Notes under the pieces: generated by a model | Database searches by the model: none | Seen by the model: the letters and a program-made list of their open reading frames with translations, nothing else | Told to the model about the DNA's origin: nothing | From: a virus | Length of the DNA: 27,346 nt | Reading direction: 5' to 3' (one strand) | IMG/VR virus record: IMGVR_UViG_3300004095_000010 | Span: 1-27,346 of that record | Position numbers and translations under genes: made by a program | Part shown: positions 7,215 to 15,660 of the stretch, piece by piece | Layout: the number at the start of each line of letters is the position of its first letter | How positions within the stretch are numbered: the stretch's first letter is position 1

Positions 7215-8086
7215 GTGGGGTAGCAGGCGCAGACCGTATTAGAAGTCGAAAAGATTTCCAACAGTTTATGACAAGCTATTTTTATCTTATTAAGCAGTTT
7301 TCTGAGCCGTATTACATGGCACCAACCGGCAGCTATAATTCAGATTTAGATAAAGAAACATTTGGCGATATGGATTTAGTTGTGTGTTTTCGCACCAAAT
7401 TGACCAAAACAACTCTTAAAAAGTCACTGGTTGAGTTTTTTAACAATCAACCAGTAGATGTTATTATACCCTTTAGTAATCCTAAATATCTAGATCGACG
7501 CACATATAATTCAGGTGAAATTGTAACGGTAAGATATTATGATTCCAAATTGGGTTATTCTGCACAAATAGATAATATTATTGCGACTAGTGGCGAGGAG
7601 GCTGATTTTAAAATAAAGTTTTTAAATCTGACGGCACCAATGCAAGGCTTGATACTGGGATTAGTCAAAGTTGCTACATTGGAAAATCCCATCGAAGAGC
7701 TTTTTATAAGATTGCAGCTTCCATTTGGTCCGGATAAGTTAGGTCCAGATGAGGAATATGAATTTAATTTATCCAGTAGTGAACTACAGTTAAGACGAGT
7801 GCGGTATGCAGCAGGCACTTTTAATCAAATTAGTCGGGAAATAATCTGGACATCTACTCATTTCACACATGTGTTGTATCTATTGTCTGGATATCATATA
7901 ACAGATAACTTTGAAAATTTTGTTTCAGAAATTAAAACTAAAATTAAAAATCCCCGTAGTTTTGCCCGTATCAAAGGATTATTTCGTTCCATGATATCAG
8001 TCAAATCAGGCGAAATTGGAACCCCAAAGGGAGCCGACAAAGAACGAGCAATACAACTAATACAAGAACATTTGACTGTAATCTAA
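7211..8086 (+). CDS. Polymerase-beta-superfamily nucleotidyltransferase, second of a pair
   Basis: A 291-aa protein with PTGSYNSDLDKETFGDMDLV (residues ~38-57). The Gly-Ser loop is followed by Asp53-x-Asp55, and a third carboxylate is Asp121 in AQIDNII. It shares with the first NTase the same order of G-S loop, DxD and QID motif, although little else is alike, so they are probably distant paralogues. The C-terminal ~90 residues are helical and basic (NPRSFARIKGLFRSM), perhaps for RNA or DNA binding. It ends the cassette. The catalytic residues look intact. The acceptor is unknown. Confidence 0.75.
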   Translation: MSGVAGADRIRSRKDFQQFMTSYFYLIKQFSEPYYMAPTGSYNSDLDKETFGDMDLVVCFRTKLTKTTLKKSLVEFFNNQPVDVIIPFSNPKYLDRRTYNSGEIVTVRYYDSKLGYSAQIDNIIATSGEEADFKIKFLNLTAPMQGLILGLVKVATLENPIEELFIRLQLPFGPDKLGPDEEYEFNLSSSELQLRRVRYAAGTFNQISREIIWTSTHFTHVLYLLSGYHITDNFENFVSEIKTKIKNPRSFARIKGLFRSMISVKSGEIGTPKGADKERAIQLIQEHLTVI

Positions 8087-8101
8087 TTTTATTTTTATAT
8101 A

Positions 8102-8109
8102 CTAAATAC
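8102..8109 (+). promoter_or_regulatory. T4-type late promoter motif (CTAAATAC) before the 52-aa gene
   Basis: CTAAATAC on the plus strand ends 32 bases before the ATG at 8141. This is the only plus-strand copy seen before a gene, and it supports that short gene being real. Confidence 0.65.
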
Positions 8110-8140
8110 TTTTATTACAATTTTATTACATGGAGAAGAT

Positions 8141-8299
8141 ATGAAACAAAAAAAATTAATTACTAGACTTTACCAAGCCTGTTTAGAACATGATGACAAC
8201 AAAATTGCGGAATTACGTAAAGAAGAATTCCGCAAAATTGTAAAACATAAAGCTAAAGGCAAAAAATTTGATGCTAAATGGACTACTGTAAGAATTTAA
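8141..8299 (+). CDS. Small basic phage protein, 52 aa
   Basis: Begins [20 protein letters not shown] and ends [10 protein letters not shown]. It is strongly basic and mostly helical. Small proteins of the same pattern (Lys-rich start, LYxACLxHD, ending in TVRI) occur in marine T4-like phages. GGAGA sits eight bases before the ATG and a late promoter motif 32 bases before it, so both expression signals are present. It converges on nrdB with a 2-base gap. The function is unknown; nucleic-acid binding is plausible because of charge. Confidence 0.7.
   Translation: MKQKKLITRLYQACLEHDDNKIAELRKEEFRKIVKHKAKGKKFDAKWTTVRI
8205..8235 (-). terminator. Candidate terminator of the leftward nrd transcript
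   Basis: A 10-bp perfect inverted repeat (8205-8214 with 8226-8235) with an 11-base loop. On the minus strand the stem is followed directly by TTTTG. It lies ~70-100 bases beyond the nrdB stop and inside the plus-strand 52-aa gene. The U tract is short and the stem AT-rich at one end, so this could also be a coding coincidence. Confidence 0.45.
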
Positions 8300-8301
8300 T
8301 T

Positions 8302-9405
8302 TTATAAATCAGGCAGTGCAGTATAGTCTAAAGTATCGCCCATAACACCGATTACATAATTTGTTGATTCGGTTTCCTGTAACGCAGATTGTTTATTGCT
8401 TACATTGACATGTTTGTTGAACCATGGGATTGGTGTAGTTTTGGGTGCAGAATTTTGATACTTAATACCAATCTCTTTCAGTGAAATCATTGCAGTATAA
8501 TCAACAAAGTCCTTTAGAATGTTAGCATTGAGTCCAATTACTGGACCTTGATTAAACAAATAGTCAGCCCATCGTTTCTCCTCTTGTATAACATCTAAAT
8601 ACATCTGATAAACTTCTGCTTCACATTCCTGTTTAGCACGAGCAAACCGCGGATCTTCTTTAACAACTTGATTGATAATCCAACCTGTCCATTCTTTGTG
8701 TAGAATTTCGTCTTGTAGAATCAAGCTGATAATATTACCGTTACCAATAAAGATACGATTTTCCACCATGGCTAAACTTGTAGCGAATGATACCATAAAA
8801 CGAAACGCTTCTAATCCATAGCTGGCATTAAGTGCTAACCATATAGCATTAATATGAGTTTGTTCAGTTAACCCACTGATCTCTAGTTCTTTGATACAAT
8901 TGAGACGATGTAATTCATCATAGTATTTTCCGATACTCGATGCCATCTCAATGATTTCTTTTGTTTCATGAATTTTATTAAACTCATCTTTAGGCACATT
9001 GTAAATATTACGAATGATATGGCTATATGATCGACTGTGAATATTTGTTTCGAAAAATCCCCAGTTATACATCAACGCTTCTAGTTCAGGTATACTGCAT
9101 ACTGGTGTAAATACTTGTGTTGGGCCACGACCTTGTAAACTATCCAATGCAGTTTGTCTTAATAAATTACTGGTAAAAATATGTTTTACTGTATTACTTG
9201 CTTCTTTAAAATCACCTGCATCTTTGGTTAAACTAATTTCTTCCGGCACCCAAAAGAATCCACGAGCTTCGGCATCGAATTTTGTTAACTTATTGTATTT
9301 CACTTCTTCGAACCGTTGTACAGTAACTGGGCCGGCGGGATCTAGAAACATCTTACGACTAAGATAGTCAGTTTTATTCTTCAAATTATATTGTTCTTTA
9401 CTCAT
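8302..9405 (-). CDS. nrdB: Class Ia ribonucleotide reductase, beta subunit
   Basis: Provides the tyrosyl radical for ribonucleotide reduction by NrdA. By eye the E. coli R2 landmarks are present: DSLQGRGP (Asp84-type ligand), FFETNIHSRSYSHIIRN (Glu115/His118 ligands and radical Tyr122), AMVENR (Glu204) and LQDEILHKEW (Glu238/His241). There is one extra residue between the Glu115 and His118 equivalents. The C-terminal tail (TLDYTALPDL) should dock to NrdA. Length 367 aa fits. Separated from nrdA by the aldolase and an 80-aa protein in one leftward unit. Product dNDPs feed phage DNA synthesis. Confidence 0.95.
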   Translation of the reverse strand: MSKEQYNLKNKTDYLSRKMFLDPAGPVTVQRFEEVKYNKLTKFDAEARGFFWVPEEISLTKDAGDFKEASNTVKHIFTSNLLRQTALDSLQGRGPTQVFTPVCSIPELEALMYNWGFFETNIHSRSYSHIIRNIYNVPKDEFNKIHETKEIIEMASSIGKYYDELHRLNCIKELEISGLTEQTHINAIWLALNASYGLEAFRFMVSFATSLAMVENRIFIGNGNIISLILQDEILHKEWTGWIINQVVKEDPRFARAKQECEAEVYQMYLDVIQEEKRWADYLFNQGPVIGLNANILKDFVDYTAMISLKEIGIKYQNSAPKTTPIPWFNKHVNVSNKQSALQETESTNYVIGVMGDTLDYTALPDL

Positions 9406-9426
9406 AATTTAACTCTCATATAGTTT

Positions 9427-9669
9427 TCATAAATCTTGTTGTGTTAGTACCGGTTCATTCCAGATATTTCTGTTGTGAACCATTTGTTCTTTTAATAATC
9501 TCCAAGTTTTTTCTTGAAGTGTTTCGGTCCATACAAAATATAAACTATTTATCGGTGGACGTCCGGTTGAGTCATCATATAACTGTTGATGTAATATATA
9601 TTTTGTTAGCCATACACACTTACCACTTGTTACTCGTGTTGGCCACCACGCAAATTTAATATTTTCCAC
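9427..9669 (-). CDS. Hypothetical phage protein, 80 aa (GTG start)
   Basis: Starts with GTG at 9667-9669, overlapping the aldolase gene by 14 bases, with no other start codon nearby. It is Trp-rich: KFAWWPTRVTSGKCVWLTKY, then a TGRPP turn, then a helix (QEKTWRLLKEQMVHNRN). The same general pattern, a short protein with W-x-P and TGRPP, is familiar from phage genomes, always without known function. Its location between aldolase and nrdB suggests cotranscription with the nucleotide genes. Confidence 0.6.
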   Translation of the reverse strand: MENIKFAWWPTRVTSGKCVWLTKYILHQQLYDDSTGRPPINSLYFVWTETLQEKTWRLLKEQMVHNRNIWNEPVLTQQDL

Positions 9670-10276
9670 TGGCTAACACAATCTTACAAATATGTTCCAA
9701 GCGTTCGATATGTTCATATGCTCGCCATGGGTTCGTATCAATTGCAACTACTCCATGCCCTTTAATGCCTACAATGTCATAGTCAATGTTACCATGCTTG
9801 TCTAATTTCAAATTTTTAAAGCATTCATTTGCCAGTTCCTGACTAATTGGTGCCACATCTCCTACATTTGGTGCTACACGAGTATATCGGTTAAGTTCAG
9901 GAAATGCGTCGCAAATAGTACTTAGATCAATTCCAGCGTGCATAGCAGCAATACAGTAAGTAGGATGAACATGCACGACTACACGAACTTCTTCATGATG
10001 TTGTCCCATGTTGCGCTGTAACCCAAAGTGTAAAGGTATTTCTCCACTGGGCTTTAGATTAGAACTGATGTCAGTATAATATTCTTCTTGCCATAGCAGT
10101 CCGTGTATACTGATCTTTTTGAACTGATCAGGTTGTAAGGTCTGCTTACGTACACCACTAGGTGTAATATAAAAATGATCCCGGTCGTGATGACGAATAC
10201 TTACATTGCCATCTCTACTGGTAATCCAATTACGCTTGTATGCGTCTTCTAATACTTCACATATAGTTTCTAACAT
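9656..10276 (-). CDS. Class II aldolase/adducin-family protein
   Basis: A 206-aa protein of the FucA/AraD/UlaF fold. An N-terminal SRDGNVSIR loop (phosphate/substrate region) is followed by FYITPSGVRK, the Glu in SGEIPLHFGL, the zinc-ligand pair in VVVHVHPTYCIA and the third ligand His in IKGHGVV. These are the expected residues for a zinc-dependent aldolase or epimerase acting on phosphorylated sugars such as fuculose, ribulose or rhamnulose phosphates. The exact substrate cannot be read. RBS AAGGATAG precedes the ATG. It is unusual because it sits between nrdA and nrdB. A carbon-supply or capsule-sugar role is possible. Confidence 0.85.
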   Translation of the reverse strand: MLETICEVLEDAYKRNWITSRDGNVSIRHHDRDHFYITPSGVRKQTLQPDQFKKISIHGLLWQEEYYTDISSNLKPSGEIPLHFGLQRNMGQHHEEVRVVVHVHPTYCIAAMHAGIDLSTICDAFPELNRYTRVAPNVGDVAPISQELANECFKNLKLDKHGNIDYDIVGIKGHGVVAIDTNPWRAYEHIERLEHICKIVLASGKY

Positions 10277-10285
10277 TATCTATCC

Positions 10286-12613
10286 TTAAAGTTTACAGGC
10301 GATGCAATCCTCTTCTTCTTCACTAAAATCAATTATTTCAAGTTTAGTTTCTTCGGCATCTTGTCCTTTACTACCCTGTTTGTTTATGAGTGAGTAATAC
10401 AGAGTTTTTCCGCCCCAATACCAGAAATTCATCAAATTCTTAGCAATCAATGTAGTTGGTACTTTACGATCTGCAAAGTGTGCTGGATTATAAAAAGTAT
10501 TAGTTGAAATAGATTGATCCACAAAAGCTGCCAATATTGCAGCAGTTTTTAGATATCCACTACAATCTTTTTGATCCCACATCAATTGATAGTTTTTACG
10601 AACTTTTAAATTGTTATATTCCGGAACAACTTGTACCAGTGACCCTGCTTTTGATTCTTTAACTGTGATCAAACTCATAGGCATTTCAATTCCATTAGTG
10701 CTATTAATCACCACACTGCTTGACTCTACAGGTGCCACTGCCATTAATGTAGCATTACGGACCCCATATTCTTTCATATTAGTGCGCAAGGTTTCCCAGT
10801 CAAGTTCTGGAGTAAAGTCAGCTAGATCATTAACGCCACGGGCACGTAATTCCCAAGGAAATACGCCTTGTCCATATCGAGTACGATCTGAATCTAAGCA
10901 TTTACCACGTTCCTTAGCCAACTCTACAGTAGCTTCTGTAAGATAAAATGCTTGGTGTTCCATCCAAGATTTAACTTCTTGTAATGCATCAGCGTCGCCA
11001 TACTTCAACCCGCGTTTAGCATGCCAGTAGGCTAAATTTGTAATACCAATACCTAATGGTTGGATTTCGTCATTACTTAATTTAGATTGAATACTTAGAA
11101 AATCTTGGTAGTCAAGTATATTGCACAGGCTACGCTGAAGAATACGGCAAGCACGCCGCATGTCCTCTGGGTTACGGAAAGATCCCCAGTTAATACTACC
11201 AAGCGTACACAAAGCAATACGGCCAGCGTCATCATCCAGACGTTTAAAGGATTTAGTAGGAAGGAGAATTTCACAGCAAAGATTACTCTGATAAATGGTG
11301 TGGTATTCAGGATCAAATGGACCTTGATTCTGTACGTTGTCGATAAACACAAGATAAATGCGTCCAGTATCTGTGCGCTCTTTTAATATGCCGCCTTTGA
11401 ATACATCTTCAGCTGCCATTGTTTTAGTACGTAAGTCTTTACGTTTTTCATACTTTACATACAATTTTTCGAATAATTCAGTATCTTTGTAGAATGCTTC
11501 GTATAAGTCAGGCACTTCATTGGGATCAAAGAAAGTAATATTTTCTTTGTTCTTAAATCTACGCCAGAAAAATGCAGATAACACAACTCCATAATCCATA
11601 AATCTTACTCGTGTCTCATCTGTACCTTGATTGTTTTTAAGAACAATAAGATCATCGAATTGGTAATGCCAAATGGGGTAGAAAATCGTAGCCGAAGCAT
11701 TACGAATACCTCCTTGCGAACACGAACGCAGATCGCCAAACCATTTTTTAAGAAATGGTATCATACCAGTGTGCATTACTTCACCGCCACGTATAGGACT
11801 GCCTAATGGACGTAAACGACCAACTTCCAGCCCAATGCCTGCACGTTTGGCGGCATACTTGGCCATCATCTCGCCGGAAGCAAAGATGCTATCGAGATTG
11901 TCGTCACTGCGGATAAGAACACAAGATGAAAACTGTTTAGTAGGAGTCCCAAGGCCTGCAAGCACAGGAGTGGCAAGAGTGAATAAGCCATCACTTGCCG
12001 CATTGTAGTATTCTTTAATGTAGCGCATACGGACTGTATTAGGTTCTTCTCGATGGAAGACTGTGGCCGCGGCCACCATGTATCTAACTTGAGGAGTTTC
12101 ATAGATCTCCTTTGTAGCACGATTACGGACTAGATATTTTTCAATAAGTTGTTCAATGGCCGCATACCCATATTGCTCATCTTTAGAATGATCAATCATA
12201 TCATTCATACGATTCCAATCATCTTCTGTATACCATTCAAGAAGTTCTGGGGTATATAAACCTACTGCAACATTTTTCTTTACAATTTCATAAAGTGCAG
12301 GTGGATCATATGACCCATACACATCTTTTCTTAGCATTGACAATCTTTGTTTACCAGCAACATACTGGTAGTTGGTATGGCCTACATCAGGATTTGTTTC
12401 AGTATCAATAAGATCTACAATAGCCCTAAGTGTAATCCCATCAATTTCCTCAGTAGTAATTCCATCATAAAAATGCAATTGTGCTTTAATTTCCACCATT
12501 GATTGACTTACATCAGCTATGCCTTTACAAACCTTTGCTACTTGAGCTTGCCATTTTTCAATTTGTAGCGGTTCTTTATTTCCGCCTCTTTTTACAACTG
12601 TAATTTGAGTCAT
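10286..12613 (-). CDS. nrdA: Class Ia ribonucleotide reductase, alpha subunit
   Basis: A 775-aa catalytic subunit. An N-terminal ATP-cone is visible (VVKRGGNKEPLQIEKW, ending near residue 90). Active-site residues are in FSSCVLIRSDD (Cys225-type), SNLCCEILLP (Asn437/Cys439/Glu441-type), ALCTLGSIN (Cys462-type) and TLYYSL (radical-transfer Tyr pair). The C-terminal tail ends in DCIACKL, the swinging redox cysteines regenerated by thioredoxin or the local glutaredoxin. Length is close to E. coli NrdA (761 aa). RBS AGAGAAAT. It is the first gene of the aldolase, 80-aa, nrdB run. Confidence 0.96.
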   Translation of the reverse strand: MTQITVVKRGGNKEPLQIEKWQAQVAKVCKGIADVSQSMVEIKAQLHFYDGITTEEIDGITLRAIVDLIDTETNPDVGHTNYQYVAGKQRLSMLRKDVYGSYDPPALYEIVKKNVAVGLYTPELLEWYTEDDWNRMNDMIDHSKDEQYGYAAIEQLIEKYLVRNRATKEIYETPQVRYMVAAATVFHREEPNTVRMRYIKEYYNAASDGLFTLATPVLAGLGTPTKQFSSCVLIRSDDNLDSIFASGEMMAKYAAKRAGIGLEVGRLRPLGSPIRGGEVMHTGMIPFLKKWFGDLRSCSQGGIRNASATIFYPIWHYQFDDLIVLKNNQGTDETRVRFMDYGVVLSAFFWRRFKNKENITFFDPNEVPDLYEAFYKDTELFEKLYVKYEKRKDLRTKTMAAEDVFKGGILKERTDTGRIYLVFIDNVQNQGPFDPEYHTIYQSNLCCEILLPTKSFKRLDDDAGRIALCTLGSINWGSFRNPEDMRRACRILQRSLCNILDYQDFLSIQSKLSNDEIQPLGIGITNLAYWHAKRGLKYGDADALQEVKSWMEHQAFYLTEATVELAKERGKCLDSDRTRYGQGVFPWELRARGVNDLADFTPELDWETLRTNMKEYGVRNATLMAVAPVESSSVVINSTNGIEMPMSLITVKESKAGSLVQVVPEYNNLKVRKNYQLMWDQKDCSGYLKTAAILAAFVDQSISTNTFYNPAHFADRKVPTTLIAKNLMNFWYWGGKTLYYSLINKQGSKGQDAEETKLEIIDFSEEEEDCIACKL

Positions 12614-12654
12614 TTATTTCTCTTTTTTTATTTTGTGTACTACTTATGATACTA

Positions 12655-13065
12655 TTACAACCCAGACTTTATAAAACAATGTCTCACTTTTTTTGATAAT
12701 GGAGTATTTACCATAACTTCTTTGTCCCAATTAAGCGTATATTTTCCTTTGTTAATTAACACTAAATTACGACTATCTTCAGTCAAAACCAACTCTGCAG
12801 AAGTCAACTCTTTATGTTGCGTTAAAGTTACAGTATACAGTATTCCCAGCCCACGAGCAACATCACAATAAATGTTATCGCTCAAAAGTTGCCAAGGGTC
12901 AGGCCATGTTTCCCGGTCATCCCAATGTAGATAATATCCAGTCCATGGTGCTTGATGCCACCAATCGTTAATCATATAGAGAGCTTGCTCTAATGGGATA
13001 GTTTGAATTTCTGTACGTAAGGCCGACCAGGATTTTAGTCGATCATTAAAATCTTTATGCCACAT
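12655..13065 (-). CDS. Conserved phage protein, 136 aa, after the tailspike
   Basis: Overlaps the tailspike gene end by 11 bases (ATGTGGCATAA). It is rich in Trp: YMINDWWHQAPWTGYYLHW, then a WPDPWQLL motif and a GILYTVTL strand. Small proteins with a W-x-DPW-LL box are recurrent in marine T4-like phages with no known function. Being coupled to the tailspike, it may be a chaperone or tail-attached protein, but nothing shows this directly. Confidence 0.6.
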   Translation of the reverse strand: MWHKDFNDRLKSWSALRTEIQTIPLEQALYMINDWWHQAPWTGYYLHWDDRETWPDPWQLLSDNIYCDVARGLGILYTVTLTQHKELTSAELVLTEDSRNLVLINKGKYTLNWDKEVMVNTPLSKKVRHCFIKSGL

Positions 13066-14875
13066 TAAAATAACTAATAGAATAACTCATTTGTCCAGCA
13101 TTCGTTGCTGCTAGTGAAGTATATTGTACTGATACTACAGTTCCTATTTGAGAAACAGTCAATACAATTCCAGTATCACTGTTTTCAACATAGTCATCAC
13201 TATAGTTGAGATTATTTAAACTTACTTGTCCACCGCTAACGTATGCATCAGTCGCAACACTAGCATAACTTACTGTAGATGTAGTACATGATGTAACGGT
13301 AGCGTATGTTTCGTTATAATCAAGTGGATAAATTCCGTCAATTGAAATTACACTGCCTATAGCGAATGGTGCAGTAGGTTGGGTAGTAAATGTTAAAGTC
13401 ACGGTAGTACCGTCGCCTGATGCACCTGTTATGGGCAATATTGTGCCGCCACGTTCTGAACTAGCTACAAATAATACTCCGGTTCTAAATTGACCAGCTC
13501 CTAATATTATTGAATAATCTATTTTGAAACTTACTGCTTGTTGCCAAAATATAGAATTATCAACAGTGAATAATGTTGTTGGGGTAGCATGTCCAGTTTG
13601 TAATTCAACTGCTACACCTGACTCAACTGTTTTATTACCTAATTGTAATTGAGATCCATTAGTTGTTGCGATACTAACTGTATCAGTTAAATATACTCGA
13701 GGATATTGTTCTGCATATAAATCTGAGCGTTGAAACATGTCTCCAACACTGGCATTATTATTGCCCTCGATTAATATTACTGCTTGCTGCGGCGATGTTG
13801 TACCTAGAAAATGATTTGCGACATCATAAAATATATTATATCCGCTTACATTAAGGGATACAGTACCAAATAAAATACCATATTCATAAATATTATCAAA
13901 TATATTATTAGTAATACGTGTTCCTGTTGCTCCATTCGTTACATTAACACCTTGATATAATGTATTAAAATTACTATTTGTAACTGTAACACCTTTTGTA
14001 GAAACATTATCAGAAACCCCATAAACTGTTCCAAAAAATCTACAATTATCAAGTATTATATCTTCTATTTTAAATCCATTCGATATTACAAAAGCTACAC
14101 TAGAGGTATTTAATGTAGCAACAGTTAATGTACTGGTACTACCTGGTCCAAAAAATCCTACATTGTCAAATGTAGTGCTGGTGGCAGAATCAACTAAAAA
14201 TATATTTTTTGTATTGTCTAAACTTTGAAATCCCATAGTACTAATAGTAATATGTTGAGGCGGGATCGCACTACCATTTCCGATATTAGACCCAGTTTGT
14301 TGCAAACTATCTGCGGTTTGTGCCACGCAAGTTCCGGTTCCTCCTGATGCTATCATTCTTATGATGGAACTATTTGATCCTTCGCCGTACAAGGTGGCAT
14401 ACGGGGGAATATTAATTGGACTAGAAACTGCATATACTCCCGCGGGAAAAAATAAATTTCTTCGAATCTGTGGATTAGATTGTTGACAATATAATTGATT
14501 TAATGCACGATTAATAGCAGCGGTATCATCAGTCAACCCATCTCCAACTGCACCAAAATCTAAAACAGATGCAAACTGATCCATCCAATTTTGTAAACTT
14601 AATTTAACCGGAGTGCTAGGAGTTGGTCCAGTTTGTACAGTATAACCAGCTGCGGTGCCTTTATAAGTATAACTAGCAGCTATATTTAAAATGTCAGAAA
14701 ATTCTGTTAAAATCTCAGTATTGCCAATAACAGGTGCACCCTCTGATAAAGTGCCATTGCCGATATAGAGTTGACGGGTGTCAGTGGACCAACCTAGTTC
14801 AGCCCCCGCAAGTTGCGGTAAATCTGCATTTAATCCTAGTCGATTCGTGATTTGTGAAATTTGGACAATGGCCAT
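13055..14875 (-). CDS. Tailspike with pectate-lyase-like beta-helix domain
   Basis: A 606-aa protein. Residues ~1-60 resemble the short N-terminal attachment domain of phage tail fibres (QLYIGNGTLSEGAPVIGNT). The motif DFGAVGDGLTDDTAAI at ~106-121 opens the right-handed parallel beta-helix typical of phage tailspikes and Pectate_lyase_3 proteins. Repeated Asn/Thr/Gly coils (for example GVTVTNSNFNTLYQGVNVT) continue to ~350. The last third is a Thr/Ser-rich beta region, possibly for trimerisation or receptor binding. It probably binds or cuts a host surface polysaccharide. A late promoter motif lies at 14898-14905. Confidence 0.82.
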   Translation of the reverse strand: MAIVQISQITNRLGLNADLPQLAGAELGWSTDTRQLYIGNGTLSEGAPVIGNTEILTEFSDILNIAASYTYKGTAAGYTVQTGPTPSTPVKLSLQNWMDQFASVLDFGAVGDGLTDDTAAINRALNQLYCQQSNPQIRRNLFFPAGVYAVSSPINIPPYATLYGEGSNSSIIRMIASGGTGTCVAQTADSLQQTGSNIGNGSAIPPQHITISTMGFQSLDNTKNIFLVDSATSTTFDNVGFFGPGSTSTLTVATLNTSSVAFVISNGFKIEDIILDNCRFFGTVYGVSDNVSTKGVTVTNSNFNTLYQGVNVTNGATGTRITNNIFDNIYEYGILFGTVSLNVSGYNIFYDVANHFLGTTSPQQAVILIEGNNNASVGDMFQRSDLYAEQYPRVYLTDTVSIATTNGSQLQLGNKTVESGVAVELQTGHATPTTLFTVDNSIFWQQAVSFKIDYSIILGAGQFRTGVLFVASSERGGTILPITGASGDGTTVTLTFTTQPTAPFAIGSVISIDGIYPLDYNETYATVTSCTTSTVSYASVATDAYVSGGQVSLNNLNYSDDYVENSDTGIVLTVSQIGTVVSVQYTSLAATNAGQMSYSISYFNVA

Positions 14876-14897
14876 TTACTTGATTCCTTAATATTAA

Positions 14898-14905
14898 GTA
14901 TTTAG
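14898..14905 (-). promoter_or_regulatory. T4-type late promoter motif (CTAAATAC) before the tailspike
   Basis: CTAAATAC on the minus strand, ~23 bases before the tailspike ATG, overlapping the TAA stop of the nuclease gene upstream. It is expected for a structural gene. Confidence 0.6.
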
Positions 14906-15621
14906 CTATTCGTGTAGTAGAGTTCTAATCGTTTCCACCATTCTTGTTCCCAATGAGAGAAATCTTCAGGTTTCAAGATAAATTCCTGATATTGAGGACG
15001 TTCAGTTGGTTCCATAGTATTAGGATCTACAGGAGGCTTGACACACATCAAAATCACTCCTTTACGTATATTTGTTCCATAAACTTCATTATGCGCTAAA
15101 GCATACGCTACCAACTGTAAGTAGTAATCTTCGATCCACTCTATTTTTTTAGGTTTATTTGTTTGTTTATAATCAAGAATACTTTCGTCTCCCATGTGTA
15201 TACCACATCCGTCAGTAGTACCAGCATATAATTGAGGGAAATATAAGGGTATTTCTACACCCCATATTTCGTTAACATTTTTGAGCCCATCTTCGATTAC
15301 AGTTTGTGCCATTCTATGACTTGCCCAACTATAGGGATTAGATCCACGATCACTTATTACTCCATTGCGAATATAATCTTCGAGATATTTGTGCATCCTA
15401 GTACCTCGATTAGCAGCCTCTGTAGTAATAGCTTGCGCACGGTCAACTCCAACTGATTTACGCCAATTTTGTAATGCTTGTTTTTTTTCTTCTGGTTGTG
15501 TCGCGGAAAGAATTGTAGTGACTGATGGAACTCGTCGTCCGTCGGGAGTGCTATATAATCGCTTTCCTGCTTCATCAGTAGTTCGTGATAGATTTTTATA
15601 GTCAAATTTAGGTGTATACAT
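14902..15621 (-). CDS. PD-(D/E)XK (RecB/Cas4-like) nuclease
   Basis: A 239-aa protein. An N-terminal PSVTTILSAT segment and a helical region with NRGTRMHKYLEDYI (the His-containing motif of RecB-type nucleases) are followed by the catalytic core. LYAGTTDGCG supplies one Asp, ESILDYKQTNK supplies the D-x-K pair, and the helix with YYLQLVAYALA supplies the Gln. This order (E/H, G-T-D, D-Y-K, Q) is the RecB exonuclease motif set. Proteins of this type in T4-like phages are usually called exonucleases, with roles in recombination or host DNA breakdown; the exact task is unknown. A weak TTGTTT-17-TATACT lies just before it. Confidence 0.8.
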   Translation of the reverse strand: MYTPKFDYKNLSRTTDEAGKRLYSTPDGRRVPSVTTILSATQPEEKKQALQNWRKSVGVDRAQAITTEAANRGTRMHKYLEDYIRNGVISDRGSNPYSWASHRMAQTVIEDGLKNVNEIWGVEIPLYFPQLYAGTTDGCGIHMGDESILDYKQTNKPKKIEWIEDYYLQLVAYALAHNEVYGTNIRKGVILMCVKPPVDPNTMEPTERPQYQEFILKPEDFSHWEQEWWKRLELYYTNS

Positions 15622-15660
15622 TAATCAAGTATAGCAAACCAGTTGATATAAAACAACCTT

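Noticed and set aside
10611-10946. Plus-strand open frame opposite nrdA
   Set aside because: It lies entirely within the conserved NrdA coding sequence, has no RBS or domain, and is explained as a shadow of a long gene. The same holds for the frames at 11105-11386 and 11769-12008.
15628-15656. TTGTTT-17-TATACT as promoter of the nuclease gene
   Set aside because: Only moderate match, and the predicted RNA start falls at or inside the ATG at 15621. It was kept only as a remark in the nuclease entry.
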